A stretch of 64,000 nt of DNA from assembly GCF_023744375.2 (NCBI RefSeq), contig NZ_CP146284.1:1116001-1180000 (forward strand), given 5' to 3'. The position numbers and the translations under genes were made by a program. This document shows, piece after piece, positions 61,680 to 64,000 of this stretch. The stretch is from Parabacteroides sp. AD58 (lineage in GTDB: Bacteria; Bacteroidota; Bacteroidia; Bacteroidales; Tannerellaceae). Each line of letters starts with the position of its first letter. Position 1 is the first letter of the stretch. Below the pieces are notes generated by a model. The model was not told the origin of the DNA and did not search any database. It saw only the letters and a list, made by a program, of their open reading frames with translations.

Positions 61680-61902
61680 TATCTTTGCAGTACTGACAAA
61701 GAGTTGTATATCAGTGCAGAACAAAGAAGTTCAATCGAGGTGAAATAGGTGGACTAAATGATAAACAGCAAGATAAGTAACTGATTATTAGCGATAAAAA
61801 AATATAAGGTTCCGCCCCCAAGCGGATCACCAGAAGAAAAGCCAAAAGGCGACAACAAAAAGACAAGTCCTACAAAATCAATATTTTGTAGGACTTTTTT
61901 TA
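61680..61902 (+). other. Promoter-to-terminator unit without ORF; contains degenerate tRNA 3' end
   Basis: -7 box TATCTTTG (61680-61687) and a strong terminator (14-bp stem 61865-61878 with 61883-61896, then seven T). Between them GGTTC-N3-CCCCA-N-GCGGATCAC (61808-61830) resembles the 3' end of tRNA-Lys (43300-43321) with four differences in the last 21 bases. No tRNA fold is complete. It may be an attachment-site scar or express a ~200-nt RNA. The rest of 61638-61993 contains the right 19-bp repeat and nothing else I recognise. Confidence 0.5.
61737..61755. repeat. Right 19-bp direct repeat of the island (candidate att)
   Basis: Identical to 43426-43444. It lies between the -7 box at 61680 and the tRNA-like remnant. 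Confidence 0.75.
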
Positions 61903-61993
61903 TTACCTTTTGGCTACCCTAACTGCCACGAAAAGGTCACTGACAGACAAAAAATAGTGGCTTATTCGTACCCCTGACAAAATCAAAATTTTA

Positions 61994-62302
61994 TCACATC
62001 TGGACGATTGGCTTTACTATGTCAAACTTAAGGCCAAGAGCATTAACAATACGAAGGAACAAATTAACTCCTGGCTCTACAGTGCCATTCATTATTTTTG
62101 AGATATAAGACTTATTCGTTCCTACCCTTTTAGCCAGCTCACTTTGGGTTATTTTTTCTTGTTTGCGGGCTTCCTGTATAAGTTGCCCTATGCAATAAGA
62201 ATATGCTTCTTGGCGGAATGCTTCACGCTCAGGAGATCCGACTTCGCCATACAATTTATCCAATACGGCATCCATACTATGTACATCTGGATTTGCTTGC
62301 AT
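61994..62302 (-). CDS. XRE-family antitoxin (HigA-like)
   Basis: 102 residues. HTH of the XRE type (ITQSELAKRVGTNKSYISKIMNG, shortened) near residue 52, preceded by a helical segment. Its start overlaps the C-terminal coding remnant of a RelE/HigB-type toxin in the higB-higA order, so it is the antitoxin of a broken toxin-antitoxin pair. Confidence 0.82.
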   Translation of the reverse strand: MQANPDVHSMDAVLDKLYGEVGSPEREAFRQEAYSYCIGQLIQEARKQEKITQSELAKRVGTNKSYISKIMNGTVEPGVNLFLRIVNALGLKFDIVKPIVQM

Positions 62303-62375
62303 AATACTCTTTTTTTAGATTTAACGCTTTCTCTATTTCATTCTCGGGCGTTTTTGGATCAACGTAAAAATATGA
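62277..62375 (-). pseudogene. C-terminal remnant of a HigB/RelE-type toxin
   Basis: Minus-strand frame reading YFYVDPKTPENEIEKALNLK then KEYYASK and a stop at 62277, overlapping the antitoxin start. The TPxxEIEKAxxxKKEYY ending is typical of phage Gp49-like HigB toxins. The rest of the toxin is missing; the sequence changes to a transposase-like remnant at about 62372. Confidence 0.6.
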
Positions 62376-62533
62376 GGGGTAAATTCGATAAAATCAAATC
62401 ATTATCAGTTATGGAAACCAACGGTTATCGTTTCCTTCTTCCGGAAGGGACATTGGATTATTTCATCATCTCAGATATAAAGGAAAGTAGTACCGACATT
62501 GTCATTTTCCTGGAAGAGAAAAGGCCCAACTAA
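62372..62533 (+). pseudogene. N-terminal remnant of an ISAon1-like transposase
   Basis: 53 codons from the ATG at 62372. YRFLLPEGTLDYFIISDIKE and the following IVIFLEEK resemble the short N-terminal protein of ISAon1-type elements (LLPEGxLDYF...). It ends in codons contributed by the tRNA-Pro terminator, so the element is truncated there. Confidence 0.5.
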
Positions 62534-62549
62534 TTAATAGTTGAGCCTT
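62521..62549 (-). terminator. tRNA-Pro terminator
   Basis: 12-bp stem with one G-U pair (62521-62532 with 62538-62549); on the minus strand it runs into TTTTCTCTT. Confidence 0.8.
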
Positions 62550-62554
62550 ATAAG

Positions 62555-62629
62555 TCGGGGTACCAGGATTCGAACCTGGGACCCCCTGCTCCCAAAGCAG
62601 GTGCGCTAACCGGACTGCGCTACACCCCG
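62555..62629 (-). tRNA. tRNA-Pro (anticodon TGG)
   Basis: 75 nt. Acceptor CGGGGTG pairs with TACCCCG, anticodon stem-loop CCTGC-TTTGGGA-GCAGG, T-arm CCAGGTTCGAATCCTGG. No encoded CCA. Confidence 0.97.
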
Positions 62630-62671
62630 TTTTGCTTTCATTGAGTGTTTGTTTGTTTCTCAATTGCGATG

Positions 62672-62702
62672 CAAAGGTACGACTTATTTTTGAACCTCCA
62701 AA
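62672..62702 (-). promoter_or_regulatory. tRNA-Pro promoter
   Basis: Minus-strand TTTG (62699-62702), 19-bp spacer, TACCTTTG (62672-62679), 43 bp before the tRNA. Apart from this I see no feature in 62630-62960; no consensus promoter for ssb was found. Confidence 0.75.
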
Positions 62703-62960
62703 CTTTTGACCAACTTTTTTTGAAATACTTTCTATCATTCTTAGTAATAATCTATAAATCAGAAGAATAAAAAATATATTTATTTTCATGGAAAACTATC
62801 TTCTAATTTCAAGTGATATCACAGCTACCGGCTTACTCCGTCTTTCCATAATAGAAGTAGCACTTTCTTCAAGAAAAGGGCTGTGTTTTTCATTCGTTAG
62901 ATTTGTCAAACTAACCAAATTTGTGTTTCTTTGTACATTCATTAAATCTAAAGTAACAAT

Positions 62961-63458
62961 ATGTCTTTAAACAAAGTTATTCTTATCGGAAATGTGGGAA
63001 AAGATCCGGATGTCCGTTACTTCGACAGCGGTGCTGCCATAGCCAGCTTCCCACTCGCCACCTCTGAAAGAGGATACACCTTAGCTAATGGAACTGTTAT
63101 TCCTGAACGTACGGAGTGGCACAATATCGTAGTAAGAAGAGATTTAGTCTCTTTCGTTGAAAAATGGGTAAAAAAAGGCTCCGGTCTTTACGTAGAAGGG
63201 AAAATACGGACAAGAAACTATGATGACCAGAATGGCATCAAGCGCTATGTAACCGAAATCCATGCTGATCGTATTGAGTTTTACAACAATGGTTCGCGTC
63301 CTGCCGATTCATCAACAACGCAGGCAAGTACCAATACGGGAAACAATATGACTCAACCCGTACAACCTAACACCGGTTATCAGCAAGGAGGAACGACACT
63401 TCAGTCGCCCACTGCACCTTTTTCAGAATCAAATGAAGCGGATGACCTGCCATTTTGA
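62961..63458 (+). CDS. ssb: Single-stranded DNA-binding protein
   Basis: 165 residues. N-terminal OB fold (MSLNKVILIGNVGKDPDVRY; TEWHNIVV; GSGLYVEGKIRTRNYDD), a Gln/Asn/Thr-rich disordered linker, and the acidic C-terminal tip ADDLPF that recruits replication and repair partners. Chromosomal type by length. Followed 25 bp later by gldE. Confidence 0.96.
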   Translation: MSLNKVILIGNVGKDPDVRYFDSGAAIASFPLATSERGYTLANGTVIPERTEWHNIVVRRDLVSFVEKWVKKGSGLYVEGKIRTRNYDDQNGIKRYVTEIHADRIEFYNNGSRPADSSTTQASTNTGNNMTQPVQPNTGYQQGGTTLQSPTAPFSESNEADDLPF

Positions 63459-63483
63459 TCATGTTTAACTAAAACTGTATTCC

Positions 63484-64000
63484 TTGGACTCAGATTATAT
63501 ATCAGAATTATTCCGCCAGGTGAATGTGCAGGATTTGACAACAGGTCCTGCCATTGCCCTGGCACTGGCAATATTACTTTTATTTGCCTCTGGCTTCATT
63601 TCGGCCTCCGAAGTTGCTTTTTTCTCCTTAGAACCCAACGACATCAACCGGATCAAAGAAGGAAATCATCCTTCTGATTCCGTAATCCTCGATTTACTCA
63701 ACAAATCCGAGTATCTGTTGGCGACCATCCTGATAGCCAATAATTTTGTCAACGTGGCCATTGTCATGTTATGTACGTATGGTATTAATGAATGGCTGGA
63801 CTTCTCGAATGTACCCATGCTTGGATTTATCTTGGAAACAATTGTCCTGACATTTCTCTTGCTGCTATTCGGGGAGATCATGCCTAAAATATACGCAAAG
63901 CAAAATGCCTTGTCTTTCATCCATAAGGCTGCTCCTACCTTGCTGACTCTTCGCAAGTTCTGTAAACCTCTGGCTGCATTACTGGTTCATTCAACTTCTA
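63484..64000 (+). CDS. gldE: Gliding-motility-associated GldE / CNNM-type membrane protein (partial, runs off the right edge)
   Basis: 172 codons visible. From a TTG start at 63484 (an in-frame stop lies just upstream and no ATG is available) the frame reads LDSDYISELFRQV, then DUF21 membrane helices (ALALAILLLFASGFISASEVAFFSLEP; LLATILIANNFVNVAIVML; shortened) and GEIMPKIYAKQNALS. This matches CNNM/HlyC-like proteins; in Bacteroidetes the ssb neighbour is usually called GldE. CBS domains expected further on are outside the window. Confidence 0.85.
   Translation, partial: MDSDYISELFRQVNVQDLTTGPAIALALAILLLFASGFISASEVAFFSLEPNDINRIKEGNHPSDSVILDLLNKSEYLLATILIANNFVNVAIVMLCTYGINEWLDFSNVPMLGFILETIVLTFLLLLFGEIMPKIYAKQNALSFIHKAAPTLLTLRKFCKPLAALLVHSTS

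Larger units (their letters stand above)
43426..61755. mobile_element. Accessory island of about 18.3 kb next to tRNA-Lys (decayed ICE/IME-like element)
   Basis: Bounded by perfect 19-bp direct repeats (43426-43444 and 61737-61755), adjacent to a tRNA gene, more AT-rich than the flanks, and containing plasmid/ICE-type genes (PRTRC protein B and ThiF-like protein, excisionase-like HTH proteins). No integrase, relaxase or replication gene is seen, so it is either immobile now or mobilised in trans. Cargo: nitrite ammonification (nrfHA, cytochrome c assembly), nitrosative-stress repair, a porin and a B6-related gene set. The boundaries are inferred from the repeats, not from comparison with an empty site. 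Confidence 0.65.

Noticed and set aside
61680..61830. Functional tRNA gene near the right island border
   Set aside because: Only a T-arm/acceptor-like 3' segment is present; no D-arm, anticodon arm or matching 5' acceptor strand could be found.
62144..62371. Upstream part of the plus-strand frame ending at 62533
   Set aside because: It is antisense to the XRE antitoxin; only the last 53 codons resemble a transposase fragment.

Overview
The window is about 64 kb of chromosome from a Bacteroidales bacterium, most likely Parabacteroides or a close relative. The evidence is direct: promoter -7 boxes of the Bacteroidetes form TAnnTTTG, type III glutamine synthetase, LL-diaminopimelate aminotransferase (DapL), TlpA/DUF4369 lipoproteins, a GldE homologue, and a BlaI/BlaR1 pair whose sensor ends in a TonB-like domain. 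Species cannot be settled from sequence alone.

Core region, left (1-43 kb). In order: the end of hisH; a copper module (AraC-type regulator with an HMA-like N-terminus, then a CopA ATPase with an HMA domain at each end); a lipoprotein; a TSCPD protein; folC; an MFS transporter; a PHP phosphatase; a TlpA-like thioredoxin lipoprotein; a xylulokinase with its NUDIX-type regulator; a nitrogen and amino-acid block (asnB, gltD, gltB reading left; dapF, dapL, glnN reading right); a PfkB-family kinase; proS; a DUF1080 protein; queC-queF; a FadL-like porin; BlaI/BlaR1; an unrecognised winged-helix-like protein; an FKBP; pncB; tRNA-Leu; an M23 peptidase; phosphoglucomutase; rlmB; ridA; menB; tRNA-Lys.

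Island (about 43.43-61.76 kb). Just past tRNA-Lys lies an AT-rich accessory island bounded by a perfect 19-bp direct repeat. Its shell is a remnant PRTRC plasmid/ICE cassette (protein B and the ThiF-like protein) plus small excisionase-like HTH genes. No integrase or relaxase is visible. The PRTRC-ThiF/HTH segment occurs twice as a direct repeat of about 1.05 kb. Between the copies sit 14.1 kb of cargo: a frameshifted PepSY-TM gene, a MATE exporter, an HD protein, a RIC/YtfE-type iron-sulfur repair protein, a ThiD/pyridoxal-kinase-like protein, an ArgD paralogue, a Nim/PNPOx-like flavoprotein, a Crp/Fnr regulator, an alginate-export-type porin, CcsA and ResB/CcsB cytochrome c assembly proteins, and NrfA/NrfH. 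Read together this is respiratory nitrite ammonification with nitrosative-stress defence. The copy geometry is what a single-crossover (Campbell-type) insertion would leave.

Right end (61.8-64 kb). A promoter-to-terminator unit with a degenerate tRNA 3' end, a HigA-type antitoxin whose toxin is reduced to its C-terminus beside a transposase remnant, tRNA-Pro, ssb and the start of gldE.

The most unusual non-coding structure is a set of degenerate tandem arrays with a period of 21-22 bp: one of four palindromic units before the copper regulator, and two long arrays that bracket the unrecognised gene at 33976-34785.
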